From assembly GCF_900591205.1 (NCBI RefSeq), contig NZ_UUPU01000105.1, positions 110,725 to 174,724 of the forward strand: a stretch of DNA of 64,000 nt, written 5' to 3'. Below, piece by piece: positions 17,121 to 25,856 of the stretch (the stretch's first letter is position 1; the number at the start of each line of letters is the position of its first letter). The translations under genes were made by a program, and so were the position numbers. The stretch comes from Pseudomonas viridiflava. GTDB lineage: Bacteria; Pseudomonadota; Gammaproteobacteria; Pseudomonadales; Pseudomonadaceae. The notes below the pieces were generated by a model. The model was given only the letters and a program-made list of their open reading frames with translations. It was not told the origin of the DNA and did not search any database.

Positions 17121-18089
17121 ATGTCACTGTTAGAAATCAAGAATCTCAACGTGCGCTTCGGCGACAAGACCGCCGTACCGGTGGTCGATGGCCTCGATAT
17201 TTCGGTCGACAAAGGCGAAGTACTGGCGATCGTTGGCGAGTCCGGCTCGGGTAAATCCGTGACCATGATGGCGCTGATGGGCCTGATCGAGCACCCCGGC
17301 ATCGTCACTGCCGACGCCCTGAACTTCGACGGCAAGAACATGCTCAAGCTGAGCAACCGCCAGCGTCGCCAGATCGTCGGCAAAGACCTGGCGATGGTCT
17401 TCCAGGACCCGATGACCGCGCTGAACCCCAGCTACACCGTGGGTTTCCAGATTGAAGAAGTGCTGCGCCTGCACCTTAAAATGTCCGGCAAGCAAGCCCG
17501 CAAACGCGCCATCGAGCTGTTGGAAAAGGTCGAGATCCCAGGCGCTGCCAGCCGCATGGATGCCTACCCGCACCAATTGTCCGGTGGTATGAGCCAGCGT
17601 GTGGCCATCGCGATGGCCATCGCCGGTGAGCCGAAACTGCTGATCGCGGATGAGCCGACCACCGCGTTGGACGTGACCATTCAGGCGCAGATCATGGAGC
17701 TGCTGCTGGCTCTGCAAAAAGAGCAGAACATGGGCCTGGTGCTGATTACCCACGACCTCGCGGTGGTGGCTGAAACCGCCCAGCGCGTGTGCGTGATGTA
17801 CGCCGGCCAAGCGGTGGAAGTCGGCCAGGTGCCGCAACTGTTCGACATTCCGGCGCACCCGTACAGCGAAGCCCTGCTCAAGGCGATCCCCGAGCACAGC
17901 CTGGGCGCCACGCGCCTGGCCACGCTGCCCGGCATCGTGCCGGGTCGCTATGACCGCCCGCAGGGTTGCCTGCTGTCGCCGCGCTGCCCGTATGTGCAGG
18001 AAAGCTGCCGTCAGACCCGCCCGGGTCTGGACCCTAAATCCAACAGCCTTGCGCGCTGCTTCTACCCCTTGAACCAGGAGGTGGCGTAA
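17121..18089 (+). CDS. dppD: Dipeptide ABC transporter ATP-binding protein DppD
   Basis: This 322-residue cytoplasmic ATPase shows Walker A GESGSGKS, signature LSGGMSQR, Walker B L-L-I-A-D-E-P-T-T-A-L-D and the switch His in I-T-H-D-L. The C-terminal oligopeptide/dipeptide extension contains the Cys cluster (C-L-L-S-P-R-C-P, C-R-Q, and a late Cys) that marks DppD/OppD. It couples ATP hydrolysis to peptide import with DppF. The ATG at 17121 has GAGGAG 6 bases upstream; the upstream ATG at 17061 is inside dppC. Confidence 0.95.
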   Translation: MSLLEIKNLNVRFGDKTAVPVVDGLDISVDKGEVLAIVGESGSGKSVTMMALMGLIEHPGIVTADALNFDGKNMLKLSNRQRRQIVGKDLAMVFQDPMTALNPSYTVGFQIEEVLRLHLKMSGKQARKRAIELLEKVEIPGAASRMDAYPHQLSGGMSQRVAIAMAIAGEPKLLIADEPTTALDVTIQAQIMELLLALQKEQNMGLVLITHDLAVVAETAQRVCVMYAGQAVEVGQVPQLFDIPAHPYSEALLKAIPEHSLGATRLATLPGIVPGRYDRPQGCLLSPRCPYVQESCRQTRPGLDPKSNSLARCFYPLNQEVA

Positions 18090-19060
18090 TGGCCGTCGTT
18101 CTTACCGCCCGCGACCTCACCCGTCACTACGAAGTGTCCCGTGGCCTGTTCAAGGGCCACGCCACCGTGCGCGCCCTCAATGGCGTGTCCTTCGAGCTGG
18201 AAGCCGGCAAGACGCTCGCCGTTGTAGGCGAGTCGGGTTGCGGCAAATCCACCCTGGCCCGTGCGCTGACGCTGATTGAAGAGCCGTCGTCGGGCTCCTT
18301 GAAAATCGCCGGCCAGGAAGTCGCCGGCGCCGACAAGGCCCAGCGCAAGCAATTGCGCAAAGACGTGCAGATGGTGTTTCAGAGCCCGTATGCCTCGTTG
18401 AACCCGCGCCAGAAGGTCGGCGACCAACTCGGCGAGCCGCTGTTGATCAACACCAACCTGTCCGCCGCCGAACGCCGCGAAAAAGTGCAGGCGATGATGA
18501 AGCAAGTGGGCCTGCGCCCTGAGCATTATCAGCGCTACCCGCACATGTTCTCCGGTGGCCAGCGCCAGCGCATCGCCCTGGCCCGCGCCATGATGCTGCA
18601 ACCCAAAGTGCTGGTGGCGGATGAGCCGACCTCGGCCCTCGACGTGTCGATCCAGGCCCAGGTGCTCAACCTGTTCATGGACCTGCAGCAGGAATTCAAC
18701 ACCGCCTACGTGTTCATCTCTCACAACCTGGCGGTGGTGCAGCACGTGGCCGACGACGTGATGGTGATGTACCTCGGCCGCCCGGTGGAAGTGGGCCCCA
18801 AGGACGACATCTACGCCCGTCCGCTGCACCCCTACACCCAGGCGCTGCTGTCGGCCACACCGACCATTCATCCGGACCCGAACAAACCGAAGATCAAAAT
18901 CGTCGGCGAGCTGCCTAACCCGTTGAACCCGCCGCCTGGCTGCGCGTTCCACAAGCGCTGCCCGTACGCCACGGCGCGCTGCAGCAGCGAGGAGCCGTTG
19001 TTGCGGCCGTTGGATAACCGCCAGGTGGCGTGCCACTACGCGGAGCAGTTTGTGGCTTAA
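18089..19060 (+). CDS. dppF: Dipeptide ABC transporter ATP-binding protein DppF
   Basis: This 323-residue cytoplasmic ATPase shows Walker A GESGCGKS, signature FSGGQRQR, Walker B V-L-V-A-D-E-P-T-S-A-L-D and switch His in I-S-H-N-L. The C-terminal Cys-containing extension (C-A-F-H-K-R-C-P) is that of DppF/OppF. Its ATG overlaps the dppD stop by one base (TAATG), so translation is coupled. It is the last gene of the operon; a REPIN and a terminator follow. Confidence 0.95.
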   Translation: MAVVLTARDLTRHYEVSRGLFKGHATVRALNGVSFELEAGKTLAVVGESGCGKSTLARALTLIEEPSSGSLKIAGQEVAGADKAQRKQLRKDVQMVFQSPYASLNPRQKVGDQLGEPLLINTNLSAAERREKVQAMMKQVGLRPEHYQRYPHMFSGGQRQRIALARAMMLQPKVLVADEPTSALDVSIQAQVLNLFMDLQQEFNTAYVFISHNLAVVQHVADDVMVMYLGRPVEVGPKDDIYARPLHPYTQALLSATPTIHPDPNKPKIKIVGELPNPLNPPPGCAFHKRCPYATARCSSEEPLLRPLDNRQVACHYAEQFVA

Positions 19061-19092
19061 ATTGCACACAGCTCTGCGCGGGTGAGCTGCTT

Positions 19093-19187
19093 TGGTGGCG
19101 AGGGAGCTTGCTCCCGTTGGAGTGCGCGGTAGTCCCAAGCGTTTTGGGGGCGCTTCGCACCCCAACGCGAGCAAGCTCGCTCGCCAC
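19093..19187. repeat. REPIN, two REP units in inverted orientation
   Basis: Two REP-like palindromes (19093-19120 and 19161-19187) face each other. Each can fold by itself, with cores GGGAGCTTGCTCCC and GCGAGCAAGCTCGC. The differences between the arms keep each core self-complementary, a compensatory pattern that suggests selection for folding. The type is that of the TGGCGAG...GCTTGC family in P. fluorescens. It lies 32 bases after dppF. Confidence 0.8.
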
Positions 19188-19217
19188 AGAAGGCACCGCG
19201 ACTATCAGAGAGTTCTA

Positions 19218-19268
19218 CAGCCCTTCCCATCAGGTTGCGCATCAGCCTGGTGGGAAGGGCTTTTCTTT
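19218..19268 (+). terminator. Intrinsic terminator of the dpp operon
   Basis: A long stem (AGCCCTTCCCA...TGGGAAGGGCT, extended by CAGG/CCTG) is followed by TTTTCTTTT. It closes the dppF transcript and separates it from the opposite-strand small gene. Confidence 0.85.
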
Positions 19269-19278
19269 TGGGCGCGGC

Positions 19279-19548
19279 CTACGTCTGGCTGTCGCCGTCA
19301 TCATCGTCCGGGTCGTCGCTGTCCGGCTCGTTGGTGGTCGAGTCATCATCGTCCTTGCTACCGCCCTGGTCCTGATCACCGGGCTCAGCCTCGGACTTGG
19401 CCAGCTGCAACCCCTTGCCCGGCTCGCTCTGCACCGCCGACACGCCTGCCTGGCTGTGCACCGGGTTATGTGCCCAGGCCGCCGACATGCCCAAAGACAT
19501 CAGCACCAGCACCTTTATCAACAGCATTACTCGTTGAAAAATACTCAT
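19279..19548 (-). CDS. Small exported protein with a highly acidic tail
   Basis: This 89-residue protein is not recognised. It has an N-terminal signal peptide of about 27 residues ending A-A-W-A, then a short polar middle and a C-terminal tail dominated by Asp (for example PDSDDPDDDDGDSQT). The mature form should be periplasmic or secreted and strongly negative. I chose the ATG at 19548; a longer frame to 19590 adds residues before the signal. It lies next to a second protein of the same plan (19647-19904), and the pair may be tandem paralogues. Metal or cation binding is only a guess from charge. Confidence 0.6.
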   Translation of the reverse strand: MSIFQRVMLLIKVLVLMSLGMSAAWAHNPVHSQAGVSAVQSEPGKGLQLAKSEAEPGDQDQGGSKDDDDSTTNEPDSDDPDDDDGDSQT

Positions 19549-19646
19549 GGTCGATTTCCGTCCAGTCAGTAGATGAGTCCCGCACGACAACGGTTTACCG
19601 TCGCCAGTGATTGACGCTAGTTCTGATACCGGGTTCGCGCCAGCGA

Positions 19647-19904
19647 TCAGGTGTCGCCGTCGTCATAGGTTTCGCTGTCTTCACCCTCGTTGTAGGGGTT
19701 TTCCGCATCCTCCTTGGGCGCGGGCTGGGCCTGGGGCTGCCAACTGCCGGAGTTGACCTCGTTCTGCTTGCGCTTGCTGACCGGGCCGGTGTCTTTCCAC
19801 TGGGGCGTTCCTGCATCCGCCAGCGCCGATGTGTACGCCAGGGTGGCAGACAGGCCCATGACGCCGAGTAGCATCCATTGAATGGCGCGTTGAGTTATAC
19901 GCAC
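19647..19904 (-). CDS. Small exported protein, second of an acidic-tail pair
   Basis: This 85-residue protein has a GTG start at 19904, an AGGAG ribosome site 6 bases upstream, and a signal peptide of about 29 residues ending A-L-A-D. The mature part has W-K-D and P-Q-A-Q-P segments and ends in an acidic stretch (EGEDSETYDDGDT). No known domain is recognised. The neighbouring downstream gene (19279-19548) shares the signal-plus-acidic-tail plan and the strand, 98 bases away, so they may be co-transcribed. Confidence 0.6.
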   Translation of the reverse strand: MRITQRAIQWMLLGVMGLSATLAYTSALADAGTPQWKDTGPVSKRKQNEVNSGSWQPQAQPAPKEDAENPYNEGEDSETYDDGDT

Positions 19905-19977
19905 GGTGGTCTCCTATTCCGTCGGTGTATGGAAACGCTAGACGCAATGCCGGGTTAACGCCACCTCCCAGGCATGT

Positions 19978-19995
19978 GCAAAGCCAGCTCCCACA
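19978..19995. repeat. Partial REP remnant
   Basis: GCAAAGCCAGCTCCCACA matches one end of the REP type seen at 25414 and 33698 (AAGCCAGCTCCCACA core) but lacks the facing unit. Confidence 0.5.
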
Positions 19996-20029
19996 AAAAA
20001 GGGCGAAGCCATCACAGCTTCGCCCTTCA
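19995..20029 (-). terminator. Intrinsic terminator of prfC
   Basis: Read on the minus strand, the stem AAGGGCGAAGC / GCTTCGCCCTT with a loop of about 7 bases is followed by six T. It starts about 16 bases after the prfC stop. Confidence 0.88.
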
Positions 20030-20044
20030 TCGACCGCTCAGACC

Positions 20045-21628
<1,584 letters not shown>

Positions 21629-21959
21629 GGGAAATCGCCTGGCAGGTGAGTCAAAAAAGGGCGGCGAGTATAGCGCAAACCCTGGGGGCCGGACCACCGT
21701 TCACCCGATTGGGGGTGGCTAAATGCTGCCAAGTATGGAACCTTTTAAAAGGTAGAGACGTCCACTCCCCTGCTACCGCACTCGGAACAGGGGCTGATAA
21801 ATCAGCAAGTTAGCCTGACGAGGCTGCGCTCATGGCTCGATCGCATACTGCATTGCCAGTATCGGCGAGCTGCTTTTCGCGAACACATTCGCCGACAGCC
21901 AGGAATGGCATTGCCGCTCGGAAATGTGTTCGCCGACAAAAGAAAAAAGGAGTCCGCCT
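21629..21959. other. 331-base gap between divergent prfC and the osmoprotectant operon
   Basis: The gap holds no coding frame that I can support. It contains the 14-bp perfect palindrome at 21740-21753, a GCTGAT-N2-ATCAGC inverted repeat near 21792-21805, and a GCGAACACATT / AATGTGTTCGC inverted repeat at 21879-21933 whose right arm overlaps a direct repeat TTCGCCGACA. It probably carries the divergent promoters. Confidence 0.6.
21740..21753. promoter_or_regulatory. Perfect 14-bp palindrome ACCTTTTAAAAGGT
   Basis: It is an uninterrupted palindrome in the prfC/osmoprotectant intergenic region, about 207 bases before the permease start. It may be an operator; no regulator is assigned. Confidence 0.35.
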
Positions 21960-22676
21960 GTGGCTATTCGCTATGGCAAAGGGCTGATAGGAGGAGCGGT
22001 TGTCGTCGCCCTCCTGGCCCTGCTGGTCCACTGGATCGGCATCAACACGATCGAACTGTACCGCGACGATTTGTTGTTTTACCTGCAAGCTCATTTGATC
22101 CTTGTTCTAGTCTCGATGCTGGCGGCCCTGATTGTGGGCATTCCCGCCGGTATCCTGCTCAGCCGACCGAACATGGTCGGGCGCGCAGAACGCTTCATGC
22201 AAATCTTCAACATCGGCAACACCGTCCCGCCCCTGGCCGTACTGGCCATCGCCCTCGGCGTCCTGGGCATCGGCAGTGGCCCGGCCATCTTCGCGCTGTT
22301 CCTCGCCTCCCTCCTGCCCATCGTGCGTAACACCTACGAGGGCCTGAAAAACGTCCAAGGCTCGCTCAAAGAAGCCGCTACCGGCATCGGCATGACCCCG
22401 CGCCAGGTGCTGTTTCGCGTGGAGCTGCCCAACGCCGTGCCGATCATCATCGGCGGTGTGCGCGTGGCCCTGGCGATCAACGTCGGCACCGCACCGCTGG
22501 CGTTCCTGATTGGTGCCAACAGCCTGGGCAGCCTGATTTTCCCCGGCATCGCCCTGAACAATCAGCCGCAATTGCTGCTTGGCGCCGCGTGCACCGCGCT
22601 GCTGGCATTGCTGCTCGACGGTCTGGTGACCATGGCCAGCCGCCTATGGCTGGAACGCGGGTTGCGTCCGTCTTAA
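21960..22676 (+). CDS. Osmoprotectant (betaine/choline/carnitine) ABC transporter permease
   Basis: This 238-residue inner-membrane permease of the OpuC/ProW type has about six membrane segments and the EAA-type loop in L-K-E-A-A-T-G-I-G-M-T-P-R. The start is GTG at 21960, with AAAAAAGGAG 7 bases upstream; the open frame reaches back to an ATG at 21924, but that codon lies inside an inverted repeat and has no ribosome site. It is the first gene of a four-gene unit: permease, binding protein, permease, ATPase. The family imports quaternary ammonium osmoprotectants; the exact substrate cannot be read from the sequence. Confidence 0.88.
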   Translation: MAIRYGKGLIGGAVVVALLALLVHWIGINTIELYRDDLLFYLQAHLILVLVSMLAALIVGIPAGILLSRPNMVGRAERFMQIFNIGNTVPPLAVLAIALGVLGIGSGPAIFALFLASLLPIVRNTYEGLKNVQGSLKEAATGIGMTPRQVLFRVELPNAVPIIIGGVRVALAINVGTAPLAFLIGANSLGSLIFPGIALNNQPQLLLGAACTALLALLLDGLVTMASRLWLERGLRPS

Positions 22677-22696
22677 GGCTTGGCAAAGGAACTCAC

Positions 22697-23590
22697 ATGA
22701 AAAAACTGACATTGATATTGAGCTGCGTCCTGCTGCTTGCAGGTTTCGCGCAAGCCGCTGAAAAACCGGTGATCCGCATCGGCGCCCGGGTGTTCACCGA
22801 ACAGACCCTGCTCGCCGAAATCACTTCCCAGTACCTGCGCACCAAGGGCTACGACACCCGTGTGACCGGCGGCCTGGGCAGCAACCTGGCGCGCAGTGCC
22901 CAGGAAAGCGGGCAACTGGACCTGATCTGGGAATACACCGGCGTGTCGCTGGTGGCGTACAACCATGTGGATGAGAAGCTCGACAGCGAACAGTCCTACG
23001 CACGGGTTAAAGAACTCGACGCGAAAAAAGGCCTGGTCTGGCTCTCGCCGTCGCACTTCAGTAACACCTACGCCCTGGCGCTGCCAGAGAACGTGGCCAA
23101 GGAATTCCCGCAGATCAACAGCATCAGCGACTTGACCCAAGCCCTGGCCGAGAAAACCAAAGGCACGCGCCTGGTGGCCCTGGACACCGAGTTCGCCAAC
23201 CGGTCCGACGGCATGGGCGGCATGGTCAAGCTGTACGACATGAACCTGACCCGCAAAAACACCCGCCAGATGGACGCCGGCCTGGTCTACACCGCGCTGC
23301 GTAATGGCCAGGTATTTGCCGGGTTGGTCTACACCACCGACGGTCGCCTGAATGCCTTCAAATTGAAGCTGCTGGAAGACGACAAGCACTATTTCCCGGA
23401 CTACACCGCCGCCCCCGTGGTGCGTCAGGTTTATCTCGACGCCCATCCTGAATTGGCCGCAGATCTTGCGCCGCTGGCCGCGCTGTTCGATGACAAAACC
23501 ATGCGTGAGCTGAATGCACGGGTCGACGTCGCGCATGAAAGCCCGTCCGCTGTTGCCGCCGATTTCCTGCGCCAACATCCGATCAACTAA
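22697..23590 (+). CDS. Osmoprotectant ABC transporter substrate-binding protein (OpuC/OsmF-type)
   Basis: This 297-residue periplasmic binding protein has a signal of about 19 residues ending F-A-Q-A. The mature part opens with V-I-R-I-G-A-R-V-F-T-E-Q, typical of OpuAC-domain glycine betaine/choline-binding proteins, and contains W-E-Y-T-G-V-S and D-A-G-L-V-Y-T-A-L-R-N-G-Q segments of the ligand pocket region. It is not a lipoprotein (no lipobox). AAAGGA precedes the ATG at 22697; the longer frame from 22589 overlaps the permease gene. Confidence 0.9.
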   Translation: MKKLTLILSCVLLLAGFAQAAEKPVIRIGARVFTEQTLLAEITSQYLRTKGYDTRVTGGLGSNLARSAQESGQLDLIWEYTGVSLVAYNHVDEKLDSEQSYARVKELDAKKGLVWLSPSHFSNTYALALPENVAKEFPQINSISDLTQALAEKTKGTRLVALDTEFANRSDGMGGMVKLYDMNLTRKNTRQMDAGLVYTALRNGQVFAGLVYTTDGRLNAFKLKLLEDDKHYFPDYTAAPVVRQVYLDAHPELAADLAPLAALFDDKTMRELNARVDVAHESPSAVAADFLRQHPIN

Positions 23591-23602
23591 GAAGGAGAAG
23601 AC

Positions 23603-24256
23603 ATGGAATTCCTGAACGCCTTTTCCCATCTTGATTGGGCCCAAGTCCTGCAACTCACTGGGCAGCACATCACCCTGGTCGGTATCGCCGTGTTGCTGGC
23701 GATCTTTATCGGCGTGCCCCTGGGCGTGCTGATGACCCGCTTCCCGAGCCTGGCCGGGCCGCTGCAAGCCAGCGCCACGGTGCTGCTGACCGTGCCGTCC
23801 ATCGCCCTGTTCGGCCTGCTGCTGCCGTTCTACTCCAAATTCGGCCAGGGCCTGGGCCCGATGCCGGCGATTACCGCCGTGTTCCTCTACTCCCTGCTGC
23901 CGATCATGCGTAACACCTACCTGGCCCTGACCGGCGTTGAACCGGGCATTCGCGAGGCCGCCAAAGGCATCGGCATGACCTTCGGCCAGCGCCTGCGCAT
24001 GGTCGAGTTGCCCATCGCCGTGCCGGTAATCCTCGCCGGTGTACGCACCGCCGTGGTGATGAACATTGGTGTGATGACCATCGCCGCCACCATCGGCGCC
24101 GGTGGCCTGGGTGTACTTATTCTGGCTTCCATCAGCCGCAGCGACATGTCGATGCTGATCGTCGGCGCCGTGCTGGTCAGTCTTCTGGCCATCTTCGCCG
24201 ACCTGCTTCTGCAATGGCTGCAACGCTCGCTGACTCCAAAAGGACTGCTCAAATGA
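23603..24256 (+). CDS. Osmoprotectant ABC transporter permease, second
   Basis: This 217-residue inner-membrane permease of the OpuCB/YehW type has five to six helices and the EAA loop in I-R-E-A-A-K-G-I-G-M-T. AAGAAGGAGA lies 6 bases before the ATG. It pairs with the other permease of the unit to form the channel. The next gene starts inside its stop codon (ATGA), so translation is coupled. Confidence 0.9.
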   Translation: MEFLNAFSHLDWAQVLQLTGQHITLVGIAVLLAIFIGVPLGVLMTRFPSLAGPLQASATVLLTVPSIALFGLLLPFYSKFGQGLGPMPAITAVFLYSLLPIMRNTYLALTGVEPGIREAAKGIGMTFGQRLRMVELPIAVPVILAGVRTAVVMNIGVMTIAATIGAGGLGVLILASISRSDMSMLIVGAVLVSLLAIFADLLLQWLQRSLTPKGLLK

Positions 24257-25410
24257 TCGAACTTCAAAATCTGACCAAGACTTTTCAAAGCAACGGCAAA
24301 ACCGTGTCTGCCGTGAACGACGTAAGCCTGACCGTCAACGAAGGCGAAATTTGTGTGTTCCTTGGCCCATCGGGTTGCGGCAAGAGCACCACGCTGAAAA
24401 TGATCAACCGCCTGATCAAGCCGACGTCGGGCAAGATCCTGATCAACGGCGAAGACACCACCGACCTCGATGAAGTGACCCTGCGTCGCAACATCGGCTA
24501 TGTGATCCAGCAGATCGGCCTGTTCCCCAACATGACCATCGAGGAAAACATCGTGGTCGTGCCCAAGCTGCTCGGCTGGGACAAACAGAAATGCCACGAC
24601 CGCGCCCGCGAGTTGATGAGCATGATCAAGCTGGAACCCAAGCAGTACCTGCATCGCTACCCGCGTGAGCTGTCCGGTGGTCAGCAACAGCGGATCGGCG
24701 TGATTCGTGCGCTGGCGGCGGATGCCCCGCTGCTGCTGATGGACGAACCGTTCGGCGCGGTCGACCCGATCAACCGCGAGATGATCCAGAACGAGTTCTT
24801 CGAGATGCAACGTGCGCTGAACAAGACCGTGATCATGGTCAGCCACGACATCGACGAAGCCATCAAGCTGGGTGACAAGATTGCGATCTTCCGTGCCGGC
24901 AAGCTGCTGCAGATCGACCACCCGGACACCCTGCTGGCGCACCCGGCTGACGAGTTCGTCAGCAACTTCGTCGGACAGGACAGCACCCTCAAGCGCCTGC
25001 TGCTGGTGAAAGCCGAAGACGCGGCGGACAACGCCCCGTCGGTCAGCCCGGAAACCCCGGTGGCCGAGGCCCTGGAGCTGATGGACGAAACCGACCGCCG
25101 CTATGTGGTGGTCACCTGCGCCGAGAACAAGGCACTGGGCTATGTGCGACGTCGCGACCTGCACCGTCAGACCGGCACCTGCGGCCAGTACCTGCGCGAG
25201 TTCAACGCCACGGCGGCGTACGACGAGCACTTGCGCATCCTGTTGTCGCGCATGTACGAGTTCAACCGCTCGTGGTTGCCGGTGATGGATGCGGAGCGGG
25301 TGTTCCTGGGCGAGGTGACCCAGGAGTCGATTGCCGAGTACTTGAGCTCCGGTAAATCGCGTGGCGGCAAGACCAGTATCGTGTCGCCTGCCGAGACTGC
25401 GCTGGCCTGA
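24253..25410 (+). CDS. Osmoprotectant ABC transporter ATPase with CBS domains (OpuCA-like)
   Basis: This 385-residue cytoplasmic ATPase shows Walker A GPSGCGKS, signature LSGGQQQR, Walker B L-L-L-M-D-E-P-F and switch His in V-S-H-D-I. A C-terminal region (about 265-370) has the pattern of a CBS pair (P-V-A-E-A-L-E-L-M-D and a second copy ending L-G-E-V-T). In OpuA/OpuC relatives CBS domains sense ionic strength, so activity here is probably osmoregulated. ATG 24253 overlaps the permease stop by four bases. Confidence 0.92.
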   Translation: MIELQNLTKTFQSNGKTVSAVNDVSLTVNEGEICVFLGPSGCGKSTTLKMINRLIKPTSGKILINGEDTTDLDEVTLRRNIGYVIQQIGLFPNMTIEENIVVVPKLLGWDKQKCHDRARELMSMIKLEPKQYLHRYPRELSGGQQQRIGVIRALAADAPLLLMDEPFGAVDPINREMIQNEFFEMQRALNKTVIMVSHDIDEAIKLGDKIAIFRAGKLLQIDHPDTLLAHPADEFVSNFVGQDSTLKRLLLVKAEDAADNAPSVSPETPVAEALELMDETDRRYVVVTCAENKALGYVRRRDLHRQTGTCGQYLREFNATAAYDEHLRILLSRMYEFNRSWLPVMDAERVFLGEVTQESIAEYLSSGKSRGGKTSIVSPAETALA

Positions 25411-25413
25411 TAG

Positions 25414-25507
25414 ACCGCTATCGCAGGCAAGCCAGCTCCCACACAGGAATGCATTTCAACAGATGAATGCAATCCAGTGTGGGAGCTGGCTTGCCTGCGA
25501 TGAGGGC
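25414..25507. repeat. REPIN directly after the osmoprotectant operon
   Basis: The arms contain ATCGCAGGCAAGCCAGCTCCCACAC (left) and its complement (right, from 25477), the GTGGGAGCTGGCTTGCCTGCGAT REP type of P. fluorescens. The inner 30 bases also fold (GGAATGCAT against ATGAATGCAATCC). It begins 4 bases after the ATPase stop, so it forms the mRNA 3' end. Confidence 0.85.
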
Positions 25508-25625
25508 GCCACAGATCCCTCTGATTTGCCCCATCCGGGGAACATCAATCCGTCACACCTGTCGGTTACATAAGTAGCTGCACGTGGCTCCGCGACGAAC
25601 GCGTGCAAAAACGCGACATTTTTAG

Positions 25626-25654
25626 TTGATCTATGGCCCCTCACGTCCTAAAGT
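25626..25654 (+). promoter_or_regulatory. Possible sigma-70 promoter in the speC leader
   Basis: TTGATC at 25626-25631 and TAAAGT at 25649-25654 are separated by 17 bases; each matches four of six consensus positions. Transcription would begin near 25661. Confidence 0.35.
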
Positions 25655-25712
25655 TCGCGCCGAACGTCCATGCTGGAAACGATCCATCCGGCTCAAGTAC
25701 TGACGACGAGAC

Positions 25713-25754
25713 AGCAAGGCCAAGGGAAGCGTCTATTCTCATGGCCTTTTTGCT
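25713..25754 (+). terminator. Terminator-like hairpin inside the speC leader, possible attenuator
   Basis: AAGGCCA at 25716-25722 pairs with TGGCCTT at 25742-25748 around a 19-base loop and runs into TTT; an outer AGC/GCT pair extends it with a bulge. It stands about 100 bases before speC on the same strand. It could end a short upstream RNA or attenuate speC. Confidence 0.45.
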
Positions 25755-25856
25755 TTCGGCGACATGCCTTGGGAAGTAGGCGAACCAAAGTGGGGATACG
25801 GAGGACGTTCATTTGCACCCATTGATCAAATTAGTTTGCCCTTAGGAGTTCCCAGC

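Larger units (their letters stand above)
25508..25856. other. 349-base leader region of speC
   Basis: The region has no supported coding frame; an open frame from 25764 in phase with speC lacks a ribosome site and family homology. It holds a possible sigma-70 promoter (25626-25654) and a hairpin with T tract (25713-25754) 100 bases before the speC start. A second possibility is that promoter and hairpin define a small RNA of about 95 nt. Confidence 0.6.

Noticed and set aside
16220..17383. 387-residue open frame on the minus strand, opposite dppC
   Set aside because: dppC on the plus strand has permease motifs; the mirror protein is mainly Gln, Arg and His.
25764..25856. Upstream extension of speC
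   Set aside because: The frame is open but has no ribosome site, and it starts just after the terminator-like hairpin. The family starts at 25857.
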